Below are positions 36,301-48,488 of a stretch of 64,000 bases of DNA, piece by piece. Positions within the stretch are counted from its first letter, which is position 1. Every line of letters starts with the position of its first letter. The position numbers and the translations under genes are program-made. Source of the DNA: Lycium barbarum (taxonomy: Eukaryota; Streptophyta; Magnoliopsida; Solanales; Solanaceae); the NCBI RefSeq assembly GCF_019175385.1, contig NC_083337.1, positions 164,995,713 through 165,059,712 of the forward strand, in the 5' to 3' direction. A model generated the notes under the pieces. The model ran no database searches, was not told where the DNA came from, and saw only the letters and a program-made list of their open reading frames with translations.

Positions 36301-36705
36301 AATTTGATATCCTGGTCATCTAAGCGCTAACCTACTCTTTCCCGCTCTAGTGCGGAAGCAGAATATAGGGGGGTTGCTAATGTTGTCTCTGAATCATGCT
36401 GGATACGTAACCTCCTCTTGGAACTACATTGTCCGATCCCTAAGGCTACTTTAGTTTATTGTGATAATGTCAGTGCCATTTACCTGTCAGGAAATCCAGT
36501 CCAACATCAGCGCACCAAGCACATTGAGATGGATATACATTTTGTTTGTGAAAAGGTGGCGCGCGGCCACGTCCGTGTCCTTCATGTTCCGTCCCGATAT
36601 CAGCTCGCCGATATTTTCACTAAAGGACTGCCACAGGTCTTATTTGAAGATTTTCGGGACAGTCTCAGCGTACGTAAACCTCCCGTTTCGACTACGGGGG
36701 TGTGA
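33302..36705 (+). pseudogene. Copia pol: protease, integrase, RT, RNase H
   Basis: The protease motif WYMDTGATSHMTS is at about 33545. GAG-pre-integrase (RWYDRLGHPG) and the CxxC zinc region (CHSCVLGKH) follow. A one-base deletion near 34118 shifts the frame within the integrase start. Integrase then has the CDNGREY and NGKAERKIRS motifs. A TAA (34792) and a TAG (35059) interrupt the linker. RT runs from KHPFNL through ALRDPNWKLAMDDEYDAL, the conserved LDVKNAFLHGELKE and YVDDIIL at about 35735. RNase H has SYTDADWGGCPDTRRSTSGY; a TAA (36328) sits just before PTLSRSSAEAEYRG. The frame ends at a TGA at 36703, which is also the first three bases of the 3' LTR. All four domains are recognisable but cannot be made as one protein. 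Confidence 0.93.
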
Positions 36706-36849
36706 TAAATAGTGTAAATATGTAGTAAAAGAATATTTTGTAAATCTTCTATTTTAGGTTAGTATAGTTTGTATCCTAATAGGACATTGTAACTATGGTA
36801 TATTTACCAACTCAATCAATGAGAATAATCACGGAATTAATCTCTTTCA
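36703..36849 (+). repeat. Copia 3' LTR
   Basis: Identical to the 5' LTR except at two positions. It is preceded by a short purine tract (ACGGGGGTG), the probable polypurine tract. Confidence 0.95.
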
Positions 36850-37016
36850 ATCATAAATTTTCAAATTTCACAGAATCGAAAAGTAGTCAATAAATGCTAT
36901 TTCATCACCATAAAATCACTGTCGTATCTCTCGGAAACTTGGACACACATGGGCTGAACCAATGGTTTACCATCAACAGTAACAATTGCAGCCCACCCAT
37001 CCCAAAAGTAAGCTTG

Positions 37017-37367
37017 GACAGTCATCTTTTTCTTTTTGCGCGGATTGCCCTTTATTTGGGGTGGTCTTTAATTTTTGCCCTTCAAAATGGTAGTCTTTAA
37101 CTTTTACCCCTCGCCTAACACTCGAGGTTGTGGGTTCGAACCCCAGCTCAGTAAAAAAAAAAATTGCAAGTCAGAATTTTGCAAATCTACCCAGCGAAAT
37201 TTACAGGCAGAATTTCTGCCTTCAAGCAGAATTTGCATGGGCAAAAATTCTGCCTGTGCCACGTAAATTCTGCCTGAAGGACAAAATCTAAAGACCACCA
37301 TTTTGAGGGGTAAAAAATTAAAGACCACCCCAGCGAAAGACAATCCTGCAAATTGCCCGACAGTCAT
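37017..37367. mobile_element. Mutator-like MITE (37026-37358) with 9-bp TSD GACAGTCAT
   Basis: The 333-bp element sits between perfect 9-bp repeats GACAGTCAT (37017-37025 and 37359-37367); 9-bp duplications are typical of Mutator-like transposons. The ends are inverted repeats: left 'gcgcggattgccctttattt' with 'ggggtggtctttaatttttg', and right (reversed) with 'ggggtggtctttaatttttt' and 'cccctcaaaatgg'. Inside are the palindrome GGGTTCGAACCC (37131) followed by a poly-A run, and short inverted modules around 'aattctgcctg'. It has no coding capacity. It is the short relative of the 4.3-kb element at 47875-52177. Confidence 0.88.
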
Positions 37368-40300
37368 TGATTAGCACAAGTGTCATGGATGTTGGCCCCA
37401 GCCCAAATTAATAAGGCCCAAAAAGTAATAAGTTCCCTGCTATACCAAGGTACATCTACAAGTGATGGTTGTTGGCCCAGCCCAAATTAATAAACTCTAT
37501 CCTTGGACGAGATATCTTAAATGGTTTCAACTAAATCCTTTATAGATAAATTCATAATTTTAAAATTGCAATGAATTCAATGGTAAGAATCTTAATAATT
37601 AAAGTCGTCAAGTTTAAATCATGAAATACGTCTGGTAATACAAGTATACAACAGGCTGTTCGTAGGTTCAATTAAAGTCGTCAAGGTACATCTTAGGTTT
37701 GCTATGCGCACGGAAAAAAATAAAAGGAACTGCTTGGGCTCTTATACATTCTGCTTATTCGACGAGCACAAGATTAATAAACTTTGATAATAGGAATGAA
37801 TGAAAATGAAATGACTACAAACTTTGTTTTGCCAAGGGGTTTGGGAATTTGACCCAGATACTCAAGGACATTAGTGGGAAGAAAGCATGTAGATGTAAAG
37901 AAAATAAATCTTGCACTTAATTCAACGTCAAAAGTTAACTTCTGACCAAAATCACATAATTAAAAAATGATGACTCATTTTCTCGAACAATACGAGACAC
38001 TGAACAGTAGTTGAAACTGAACAAATTAGCTAGGCTCAAGTAAATTACAAAGGGTAAACCCTGATATGGATACATTTTAGTGCTGGTTAGGGGAAATATT
38101 ATTCGTGAAAAAATGAATGATAATGTGTAAATTAGAAAGCGGAGCATTGAGCATATTTTAGGAGTGGAAAACGTAAGAACTCAAAATTTATGTTTGATAA
38201 ATATGCATGAATCCGCATTATGATTATTTTAACAATATTTCTCATAACATGTTGGATGTTAATAGTGTGTAATAATCAAAAGTTTCGCCTAGTATAATCA
38301 ATTAAAATTGTTAAAATAAAGATGAATTATCCTATTTACACTAGTTTTTGTACGATGGGTGGGATAAAATAACAGCTTTATATGTCGAGCCAAAGAAAAA
38401 GAGCAGAAATTATCAAAGTTCATAGACTATACACCAAACATGAACCAACGTTGCAATTACTAGTCCTAAATCAGAGATATTTTATATGAAAAAAACACAA
38501 AGTAAATAAGGTCTTATACTTTCAAAATATTTTATCATACTTTCCTCTCAACACAAATTTAGACCTGTTTGACCAAACTTCTAAAATCAGCTTATTTTGA
38601 AAAGTATTTTTTGTGAGAAGTTGTTTGTGTTTGGCCAATGAATTTAAAAAACACTTTTGAACAGCAATTAGCTTTTGACCAAGCTTTTAAAATGTACTTT
38701 TGGAGAAAAATAAGTTTGGCCAAATGGCTATTAAGTCCCGATAACCTTTGTACCAGCCAATTATTGCCCATCTGTTAGGTAACTAAACCTAACATTTTGA
38801 ATTTTTTTGGTGAGTCTCGACTTGCCATTTAAACAAAAGCCGAATACTTAGGGTCCGTTGTATTGAGGGATAAGAAAAATTAATCTCAGCACAACTAGTG
38901 CAGTGTTGTTTTCAGTATTAAACACTGCATTTCTGGTATTAAACTCAACTCGATATTAATTTGGTATAGTTTAACAACGAAAACAAAACAATGTATCGCT
39001 ACGATAGTATAACTTATATAGAAATTTATTTATTATTTTTGTTCGAGTAGAATGCAAATTTTATTAATTATACGGGAATAAAATCTTGTCTGGGTTAGAT
39101 GATTGTAAGTAGCCGATTGATTTTAAGTGGTGAAAAGTTTTTTTTATGTGATGAAATGAATTTTATAGACAAACATTACATGTTTGAAAAGAAGTTTTGT
39201 AATTGATACTAATAAACAATTGATGTTTTTGAAAAAAAAGTGTTCATATATAAGCTGTTTTTTGTCAAAATAACTAAAATACCCTTAAAAATTTCACAAA
39301 GCATCTTTATTAAGAAAATAAAGATGAAGTTAAGGTTTTTATTTAGGAAATATAGTTTGAAAATTTAACAATATGAAGGATAAAATAGTAAAAGACTTAG
39401 CTTGGTCAAACCAAAAATGTTTATAAACTGAAAAGGACCAACTTGTGAATTTTGGTTGATTTTGACTTATAAGAATTAACTTTGAGTGTCTACCAAATGC
39501 ACAGATAAGTGAAAAGATGTTTATAAGCCGGTTCATATATCTGGCTCTAATTAGGATCACTATAACATTCTAAAAGATTCTCTTGAAAAGCTTGACTTGC
39601 AAGCAGAGTCAAGCATAGAATAACAAGTCTCAGTCACCCACTTTAAAAAGGAGATTGATTTGATCTTCAATCAGCTCTACTAGATGCAGTTGCCCAGGAA
39701 ACTAACTCCTGAAAGTTCAATTCATGCCAACCTACTGACATACCCTTGACCTATTTTAATTAAGATCAATAACCTATTTGTAAAGTGGAGCTCAAACGCC
39801 CTCTCAGAGTATCCAAGGAGAAAAATGCCCTTGAATTAGGTAATTCTTACATCCATTTGTTCATCATATGAAAATCCGATCATTCTTGTTCATCACAAAA
39901 CAATCCATACATATTAAACTTCTCTGGTATGTTTTGTGAAGATTCCTAGAGTAAGGGGCTGAGTCGAACGGCATCTACGTAAGTTTTCGATATGTAACAC
40001 AGGATATTGAGAGGAGCTTATAAGTTATAACAGATCTGTTAAAAAGAAAGTTATATGCAACATGATAACACCGGCAAATACTTTAAAAACACAGACAAAC
40101 CTCATAATATATACAATGATTAAATAAAAATGGGGAACGAAATGTTTAAAGAAACAGAAAAAAGGAAAAGAAAGAACATAAAAAGATGCCAAGAAAGTAA
40201 ACAGACAATAAGAAAGTGCAACACAAACCTCAATTACTTAAGCAATAATACAAAGCCTGAAAGCCACGTCTTGGAGACTTGGATATAGTTAAATGGAGAT

Positions 40301-40929
40301 TTGTATGTCTATAAAAGCATGTCAATTGAGTAACATGGAAAATTCAAAATAACTTATTTTTAAATATAGAAAAATGTCTATTTTCTTGAAAAAGATCGAG
40401 TATTAATTGAGTCGGGGACGATAGAAGAGAATTGAAATGCTACACATGTAATCAAAGAGTCAGTTCTAATAAGAACAAAATTAGGTCTTTGTGACCATTG
40501 ATTGTCGAAAAGTACCACTGCAATAGATCAACAACAAAATTGTGCAGAATGTTATCACAATTTACATGAACGGTAGTATATACTATTATTTTAACCCAAT
40601 AAAAAGTTTTACTATATCAACACAAAGCTAATGAGGCAGCTAATGATCTAAGGACAAGAAATAAAGGAGAAATCATGAATGTGCCATTAAAAAAGTAATT
40701 AATCCTAAAAGAAGGAACAAATAAGTGGCTTTTTTGCAGATCAGTCAAAGATTAAGATACCTTTTCATGGTCTTAAACCTCTTTTGGCAAAATCTTTATT
40801 TCTTTATACATTGCAAAAGAAGAGGGTTCTAGTCTTTTTAGATCTAAAGCCCTAAATACTGTAGGTCCCGGTCCTTCAGTGAAAGGAGAAATCAGATCAA
40901 TTAATGCACAGACCAGTCGTTACTTAGGC

Positions 40930-40969
<40 letters not shown>

Positions 40970-43613
40970 TATATAAAATCTGCCCTAATTTAATTATTTG
41001 ACATTCTAACTTGAAACAAATTAAACATCCTGATTGTTTGTCGATCTCCTTTTGTTAAAAATCCTGACAAGGTTTCAGCATGAAAACTCTTTAAAGGAGA
41101 ATTTAAACGATCAGGTGCCTCTTAGACCAGATTCATAAGAAATAAGCTTTACGTCACTCAAAAATAGAACTTGCCTAATTTAGTACTTACCTTTGCTTGA
41201 TCTCCAAGAATCTGCCATCAAAATTATCCATCTTTCTCTACAGCAGCCAGAAAATATTACCTGCTAAAGAAACCATAAGCTGAACACCATTATTTTTTAA
41301 AAGCCCTAAATATTAGGGCACCACACACTTTGAGGCAGGATATAGATACATAATGTGAAGGGGGTTCAATTAAATCACATTATATGCATATAAATTAAAA
41401 GATATTGTTCCTATGCATATAAAAATTGTTGAATCCACATTTTAGTGAATCATAAAGGTCGCTCAAGAATTACCTGACGTAGTAGGGTTAAGTTGGATCT
41501 CAAGAGTGGAGCTCAAACATTTTCTTTCTGTAATCCTCCGGTTAGAATTTCTAGCTTCGTCACTGTTATTGTTCCGAGGTTATCCAAAGTGTCATTCACC
41601 TGCAATTGAACCTGCACCTCTTTCCTCCAACTTCCCTTTCTTAATTGGAACTAGGGCCAAAATCAATATTTTCATTTGGGGAAGTCAAAATTTACATGCT
41701 TCAAAGAAACTCAACATATAAAGTTATATATATATATATATATATATAAAAAGAATTAACGTAATATAATATAAACTAACAGAAGGGTGTCAATTGACTC
41801 CCCTTAAATAAGGGTAGCTCTGCCACGATGTGCAAAAATATATAATAATAGATTCAAGGTTTGTACTTTCATTTCTTTAAATGAAGATTGACGATATAAA
41901 ACCATAGGAAAAACAACAGAGAGTGCAGAGATGTAACAGGTGCAGGTGCAAATGCAGATAAAGGAAACATTTTGGTTTCTTCATCAAAGACTTAGCTGTC
42001 TTCTTGAGTATATTTGTTGATCCCTCAGCCGGGGCTATATATAGGAGTAGAAAGATTCAGCCCCATATCTTATCCAGCTGTGTTCCAATTTTAGATAACT
42101 CACTAAATACATGTTTAATGTACCCCCAAAAAAAAACTTGTTGAACTTATTTACATTGACCATATGGAAGTTCTTTTAATTTAGAAATTATTAAATCAAT
42201 TAAAGATAATTATAGATAATGTACTATTCAAGTGAAATTAGTAGCTTTGAAAATAAAATAAAATATCTACTATTAGAGATTAAATTACAAAATTTTTTAA
42301 GCATGTGTGAATAAAGGCTCACACTGATAGCTGAAAAGAATAGTGTTTGATACTCTTAGTGTGAGATTTTTTAGGAAAAATTGTGCAGGCTTGACCGAAA
42401 AGCGACAATATCACACCACATTAAATGTATCTTTGAATTGTTTTAACCACATGAGGCCCGACTTGATGCATTTGCTCGTCTATGATCCGCCCTTAAATTC
42501 ACACGTATCAATTCGATTACCCCCTTAAAGAAGAGGATGCAAATATAGAAGCATTTACCGTAGTACAAGATGTTCTACACATTTTTCTTCTTTTCGAGGT
42601 TACACTGTAGTATTAAAATCAATCAGATAATATATATTTTGAAATAATTTAATTGTATAAAAAATTGTACTATAAATATATACTTTTAACTTTATTAAGA
42701 AAGGAGCATGAGTTCTTTCTTTTTTCATTCTTGGGGTTGACATGATATCTGATACTCATTTTAAATCTTTGTTAATTCGAAATCAAAATCCTTGGTTAAT
42801 AAAAATACTTATCACTTCAGAAAAATATTTGGTGATAGCACGAGTTTAGTGCACCCGAAAATTGCACGCGACTGGTGAAAATTATAAGACATGGAATGAT
42901 ATGATAGGACAGACAGTACTATTGAATATTCCTATGAGGCAGTTTTTCACTTTTTTTATTAAGGGAAAAATAGAGTACACAGTACACCTTATCCATGGCA
43001 TATGGGTCCAGCCACGGGATATATATCATCTCTCCTCGTGGAGATTAGATGATTCAGCCAACCACATATTGCCACGTGGATGACAGCACTGACCAGCCTC
43101 GTGGTCTATGAATTCCGGTCCTTTGGTATTTTTGGACCTTTTGGAAGTCCAATAGGACTTTTAACACGCTTGACAGAAAGAGACAATACTCCACTAATAA
43201 AGAGAGTTGTGGATAATTTGGACTAAGGCCCACCAACAGCTTTTTAGATTTGAAAGGCCCTTTTTCTAGTTACATATATTGGCCGAAGTGCAGACAGTTT
43301 TAAGGAAAAATGATAATTTTTCCTTAAAACATATATATAGATAAAATATATAGATAATTTTTTTTTATTTACAAAACATAACGATATTTTACGAAATATA
43401 AAAAAAATTATATATTTTTCATTTTTTTATTTTTTTCAGAAAATATTTTTTAAAATATATTTTTAAAAAAATTATTTTAAACTTTTTTAAAAATTACCTC
43501 AAATTTTTGTGTATGAAGTTGTATGAAATGTGTATGTGTGAGCAAAATTTTTAATTAATTTTCATACACAAAATTGTGAGTTAAAACTTTAAGCCTTGAA
43601 TATTCTATGCTAG
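37368..43613. other. Intergenic region with MITE remnants, no gene seen
   Basis: AT-rich non-coding DNA. The motif 'ttggcccagcccaaattaat' occurs at both 37393 and 37470. MITE-like relics with 'ggccaaa'/'tttgacc' ends lie near 38570-38735 and 39235-39545. (TA)n runs lie at 40932-40966 and 41722-41748. The open frames at 41506, 42343 and 42862 have no recognisable domain. Confidence 0.55.
38570..38735. mobile_element. Possible MITE relic
   Basis: Left part 'gacctgtttgaccaaacttc' and right part 'aagtttggccaaatggc' are inverted relative to each other, and the interior is rich in 'cttttga' motifs. The ends are imperfect and no TSD is clear. Confidence 0.4.
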
Positions 43614-44400
43614 GGTATCATAGAGGATCGAGGAGTGTTTTTTTTTCGAAGAAATGAACCAGTCCTCTATGATACCCTAACAGTATATGAATATACAGTG
43701 CTGGTATCATAGAGGACCGAGGAGCTTTTTTTTTTCTCAAAGAAATGAATGAGTTCTCTATGATACTATGACAGTATATGAATATACCGTGCAGGTATCA
43801 TGAAGGAATGAAGAGTGTTTTTTTTCGAAGAAATGAACCGGTCCTCTAGGATACCTGGCAGTATATGAATATACCCTGTTGGTATCATAAAGGACCGAGG
43901 AGTTTTTTTTTCGAAGAAATGAATCAGTCCTCTATGATACCCTAGCAATATATGAATATACCGTGTCGGTATCATAGAGGACCGAGGAGTTTTTTTTTTT
44001 TTTTTTGAAGAAATGAACCAGTCCTCTAGATACCCTGGCAGTATATGAATATACCGTGTGGGCATCATAGAGGATTGAGCAGTGCTGAAATGAATCTATT
44101 ATCTACGATACCTTGTTAGTATATAATATACCAGGTTGGTATTATAGAGAACTCAATGTGTTCTTGAAGGAATGAATTGTCATACCATGTCAGTATATGA
44201 TCTATCATATAGGTATCACTGAAGACCGAGTAGTATTTTTTGAAGGAATGATCCAACGTTCTATGATACCTTATCTGTATATAATATATACCATGTGGGT
44301 ATCATAGAGGACTGAGTCTTTTTCTTGAAGAAATGAATTGACAGTCCCCTATCTTACCATGTTAGTATATGGTATATACCACGTGGGTATCATAGTATAC
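43614..44400. repeat. Array of ~90-bp hairpin-forming tandem repeats (about 9.5 units)
   Basis: Units start at 43614, 43703, 43794, 43881, 43968, 44061, 44138, 44212, 44298 and 44386, with spacings of 74-93 bp. A unit reads ggtatcatagaggac, a gaggag plus T-run and 'gaagaaatga' loop, then gtcctctatgatacc (the exact reverse complement), followed by a second small palindrome 'gtatatgaatatac'. Each unit can therefore fold into a ~15-bp stem. The best-kept units are 2-6; those at the right end have diverged. There is no coding signal; the open frame at 43766 only follows the repeat. Confidence 0.93.
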
Positions 44401-44454
44401 TGCAATAGTATAATTCAACTGCTACTGATTTGGTATGTGCTAATATGTTGTTTT

Positions 44455-44935
44455 TGAGATATAGAAAAAAAATTAAAAAAATATTAATTATCCCTCTTAT
44501 TGATATAAAAAATAAAAATAAAAATAAAAATAAAGGAGCCAAAATGTCGAATTAGATTATGAAAAAAAATAGGAACTAAAGAAAAAAAATTGAAAAAATT
44601 AAATAAAAGAGAAAAATTAAATAAAAATCACCAGAAATAAAAAAGAATGATAAATAAAACTAACAAAAAAGGTGAATGAAATTAGATTATGGAGATCAAA
44701 ATAAAAAGAAAAGAAATAGATGAAATAAAAAAGGAACAAGAAATTAAAAAAAAACAAAGACAAAAATAAAAATAAAGGAGCTAGAAATTAAATATGGAAT
44801 CAAAGAAATAAAAATTGTATTATTTGGGAGAGAAATAAATGAACAAAAGAGGGGGAAAAGAAAAAACCCGGAAAAAAAAAGTAAAGAAGAAAAGAAGTAG
44901 AGAAATAAAAAAGAAAAGAAGAAAAAAGAGACAAA
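44455..44935. repeat. A-rich low-complexity tract
   Basis: About 480 bp composed mainly of 'aaataaa', 'agaaaa' and 'aaattaa' motifs on the plus strand, directly following the hairpin array. Confidence 0.85.
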
Positions 44936-45076
44936 TTACCTACAAAAGCTTCAATAGGTAGGGTAAATAGTTTTGGTGGTATGAAAGTAAGGGGGGCATG
45001 GAAGGGTAATTATTTTGTGTGTAGTGGGCATAGGCGTTCTTTCTCCTAATTTAATTTCAGATAATTTTAAAGCTGC

Positions 45077-45200
45077 CAACAACAACAACATACTCAGTGT
45101 AATCCACAAGTGGGTCTCAAGAGGGTAGAGTATACGCAGGTCTTATCTCTACCTTGAAAAATAGAGAGGTTGTTTCCAATAGACTCTCGGCTCACAAAAA
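45077..45200 (-). mobile_element. Solanaceae-type SINE (TTG-tailed), minus strand
   Basis: Starts with 'caacaacaacaacatactca', the complement of a TTG-repeat tail, then 'gtgtaatccacaagtgggtc', 'gggtagagtatacgcaggtc', and ends near 'actctcggctca'. This body matches the SINE at 59815-59920 on the opposite strand. TTG-tailed SINEs of this kind (TS/SolS group) are a known feature of Solanaceae genomes. The family name is from memory. Confidence 0.8.
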
Positions 45201-45325
45201 AAAATAATCAGAATAATTTTAAGTTTACCATTTAAGTTATATACATAGTGCGTAACAATTTATAAGTTTATCTAGTTCAAAATAACTTCAGACATATGAT
45301 CACTGACAACGTATACCTTCAGATA

Positions 45326-45410
45326 ATATCTAAAGTTTTATGATTAAAGTTTAACTATTTTTGCCTTAACTTCATGATTAAAGTTTAACTATTTTTGCCT
45401 TAACTTCAAC
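45326..45410. repeat. ~36-bp tandem duplication
   Basis: Two adjacent copies of 'atgattaaagtttaactatt' followed by 'tttgccttaacttc', in otherwise featureless AT-rich DNA that also repeats 'gaagtt' and 'tgtttttat' motifs. Confidence 0.8.
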
Positions 45411-45684
45411 CATGTATAATTGAAGTTCCGTTATTTTTACTTGAACTCCAGTCATATGTGCCTGAATTTTGTTATTTTTGTCTAAACTCCGGCTGTTTTT
45501 ATCTGAAGTTCATACATACATAAATAGATTCAACCGTTTTTACATAAATGTCAACCATATATAATTTGAGACATTTTTATATGAAGTTAATTCGAAATGA
45601 TAAATATGTAAAAAAAAAAATGAAAAAAAAATAGATTAAATAGTGTTATCCTAATAGAATACCCCGTATAATTTTTACATATAT

Positions 45685-45980
45685 ATTTAGTGGGCATTTG
45701 GCCATAAGAATTATTCACTTTATTCCGGATTTTTTTTCACTTTTTTCACTTTTCAGCATTTGGCCATAAGAATTCCGAATACAACTTGAAATTGTATTTC
45801 CGAATTCCAAAAACGAAAAAAACTTGTTTTTTAAAAAATTTCACTTTTTTCACTTTTTTCACTTTTTTACAATTACAATTTCAAAAACTATAACCAAACA
45901 CAACTCTAACTCCAACTCTAAAATTCCAAAAAAAATGTTTTTTTTTTTTTTAATATATCTATGGATAAACAGGCCCTTAG
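45685..45980. mobile_element. Possible MITE relic
   Basis: The left 'gtgggcatttggccataag' motif occurs twice in part (45690, 45752), and the right end is 'tatggataaacaggccctta'. The interior is rich in 'cacttttttca'. This fits a non-autonomous DNA element common in plants, but the ends match only partly and no TSD was confirmed. Confidence 0.4.
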
Positions 45981-47767
45981 TTTATCAAAAAAGGGGTTGG
46001 GTTGTACGTAAAACTGGGCCCTCCGATCTTAATAGTGTGCGTGTACAGCCCTAAATTGCCTCATAGAATCTATGGATATTATACTCGCTTTGTCGAATTT
46101 TCCCTTTTCAGGCTTAATATCACTCGGTCCCACCATTATAATTGAGACTTAAATCTAACCATAAAAAAATTAAGTTATAATATTATGACACAATGCAATA
46201 TACTCAATTATAATAGGCTATTGATATTACTTTCTAAGTTACTCTATCAAACTTGCAATGAAAAGTTACTTAATGTTTTAATGTAAATTAACCTAACGTT
46301 ATAAAATATAAATACATCTTTGGTGCAGAGAACATAATTTCACATAAAAATAAAAGTTAGATACATATCGTTTTCTATGGAGGTCATTCTCATAAGCTAT
46401 CTTGGATTGTTGTTGGCTTATGAGATTTAGGATGTGAACGTGACAAATTTGAACTATCTTAAACTGAAATATAACAGAAACTCTATACTACATAGCTTCG
46501 ACTCCATTGCACAAATTAGAATTTCAAAGGTATGATCTAGTCATTTCGAAAGGTTATGAAATGTGTGCGGAAATTAAGGTCAAATTGAAGAACTAAGTAA
46601 TTTACATAGCAAGAAAAAAAAATATAATTAGAAGTATATACATATCTTTATACAACTAACCGGCCAAATTCACTCTTTCCATATATTATTTTACATCTGT
46701 CAAATATTTTTAGTTTAAGCAGTTGGATGAGAGTCTATTTAGGTTAATTCACTTAAACAGAATACAGCTAGTGTGTGTCTAATATATGTATGTGCAACAA
46801 CAAATACTAGTTTAACTTGAGGGGGTGGTGATTTAGTGGCAAGGTGGCTTTGTTGCCTATTCCATTAGGAATCGATGATTTCTTGGTACATCACATTCAT
46901 GCATTTACGATTCATGTGACCGTATTGATACTCTTGAAAGGTGTCGCGTATAATCAATGTATATCTATATATTACGAATACAAAAGCAAATTATGAATCC
47001 GACCGGCTACTTAGATTTTTTTTTTTTCTTATTTAATATCTTCTCAAGGCCTTAGGATAGCCATAGTACTGCAATATCATAAGTTAACATGACAGATCTA
47101 TTTGTCGATATTGTAGGCCCAGGGATACCAATAACAAAATCCAAAAAAGATCAAGGATGCTTTCATTCAATACTTAAAGGTCAGAGTTATCCGGTTCCTC
47201 TCTGCACTTAATAGTTGTCAACTACTTGTATAATTCATCATTCATATCATGTCCTTCAAGATAAGGGAAGCTGATTGGTTTATTTGCCCCATCCATGTGT
47301 ATTTATGTTGCTCGGATTTCTTAAAAATAATCTAATTGTGTGTCGGATCCTTCAATAATCATACATTTTTTTTTGAAGAACTTGACATAGATGCATCAAG
47401 AATTTTAAAACGTCAGAGCAATAAAATGTATTGTGCTTTTTATGCCTCTCTTTTTCTCATGTGGACAAAACCAACATATTAATGAATCCAGTGTAAGAAA
47501 ATAATTTTGGAATGAACCATTTCCATCACAAAACCCTTGAGCATCACCAAATTTTGTGATAGAAGAGTAAATTTATCACAAGTTATGAACTCCATCATAA
47601 AATAGCTCCATCACAATTTTACGTCGGACATTTTCGTCACGTGCGTGTTTTCCTTGTAATAAAAAAATGATGAAGAAAAAGACAAGTCAACACACTTGAG
47701 CTGATATAATTGACACACACATATATATCTGGGGTGGAGGCCCCTTACGTCACCTTACTCCTATTAT
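45981..47767. other. Intergenic region, no gene seen
   Basis: AT-rich, with no open frame of interest and no convincing repeat. 47510-47640 repeats 'atcacaa' and 'tgtgat' motifs in both orientations, perhaps a MITE relic. Confidence 0.5.
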
Positions 47768-48060
47768 GAGCCTGTTTGGATGGGCTTATGCCTATAAGCT
47801 GCAAACAGCTTATAAGCTGTTTTAGATAAGCTAAGTTAAATGGGTCCAATTATTTTTTTGAGCTTATTTTAAGCCATTTTTTTTTTGCACGGATTGCCCT
47901 TCTTTTGGGGTGGTCTTTAAATTTTGCCCTTCATATTTGTGTTCTTTAAGTTTTGCCCTTCGCTTGGATACCTGAGGTTTTGGGTTCGAACCCCCGCTCA
48001 GGCATCAAATAAAAAAATAATTTCGCAAGGCAGGGCTAGGGGGAGTGTATGCCGGATCCG

Positions 48061-48488
48061 GTATACAATCCTTAAGGAAAAACTAAAGTTATGCCGGAGG
48101 GGGCAGACTTTGCTTTGAGACATATATTTTATTTTTTTTACTTTTCAAGGCAAACTTTTAATTATGCCTTAAGGAAAAGTTCCGCCTTATGGGGCATACT
48201 TTTAGTTATGTCTTAACTAAAAGAGTGCCCCATAAAATATAACTAAAAGAATGCCCATAAGGCGGAACTTTTCATTAAGGCAACACTAAAAGTTTGCCTT
48301 AAGGAAATATTCTGCCTTATGAGGCATACTTTTGATTATGCCTTAATTAAAAGTCTGCCCCATAAGGCATAGTTCCTTATGGAAAAGTTTTGCCCCATAA
48401 GGCATAACTAAAACTACGCCTTGAGGAAAAGTTATGCCCCCTCCGGCATAACTTTAGTTTTTCCTTAAGGACTTTATGCTGGATCCGG
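48061..48488. repeat. 428-bp palindromic unit, copy 1
   Basis: Begins 'tacaatccttaaggaaaaac' after its first bases and ends with 'ttatgctggatccgg'. The first ~45 bp (taaagttatgccggaggg) are inverted at the end (ccctccggcataacttta). Inside are repeated inverted modules 'ccttatggggcatac' / 'gtatgccccataagg'. It is separated from copy 2 by the solo LTR, and the CATAC duplication falls exactly on the unit border. Confidence 0.9.

Larger units (their letters stand above)
32143..36849 (+). mobile_element. Complete Ty1/copia retrotransposon, TSD ATCAT
   Basis: The 4707-bp element has 147-bp LTRs (32143-32289 and 36703-36849) that differ at two sites, and is flanked by ATCAT at 32138-32142 and 36850-36854. 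Order on the plus strand: LTR, PBS TGGTATCAGA, gag, protease, integrase, RT, RNase H, LTR; this order is diagnostic of copia. Short LTRs, a Gly-rich gag tail without a CCHC knuckle and the gag sequence suggest the Ale/Retrofit group. Two differences in 147 bp give about 1.4% divergence, roughly one million years at the commonly used plant rate. At least five nonsense codons and one frameshift make it non-autonomous. Confidence 0.96.

Noticed and set aside
43614..44400. CRISPR-like array
   Set aside because: Regular repeats with palindromic arms look superficially similar, but units are tandem without unique spacers and the DNA is a plant nuclear genome.
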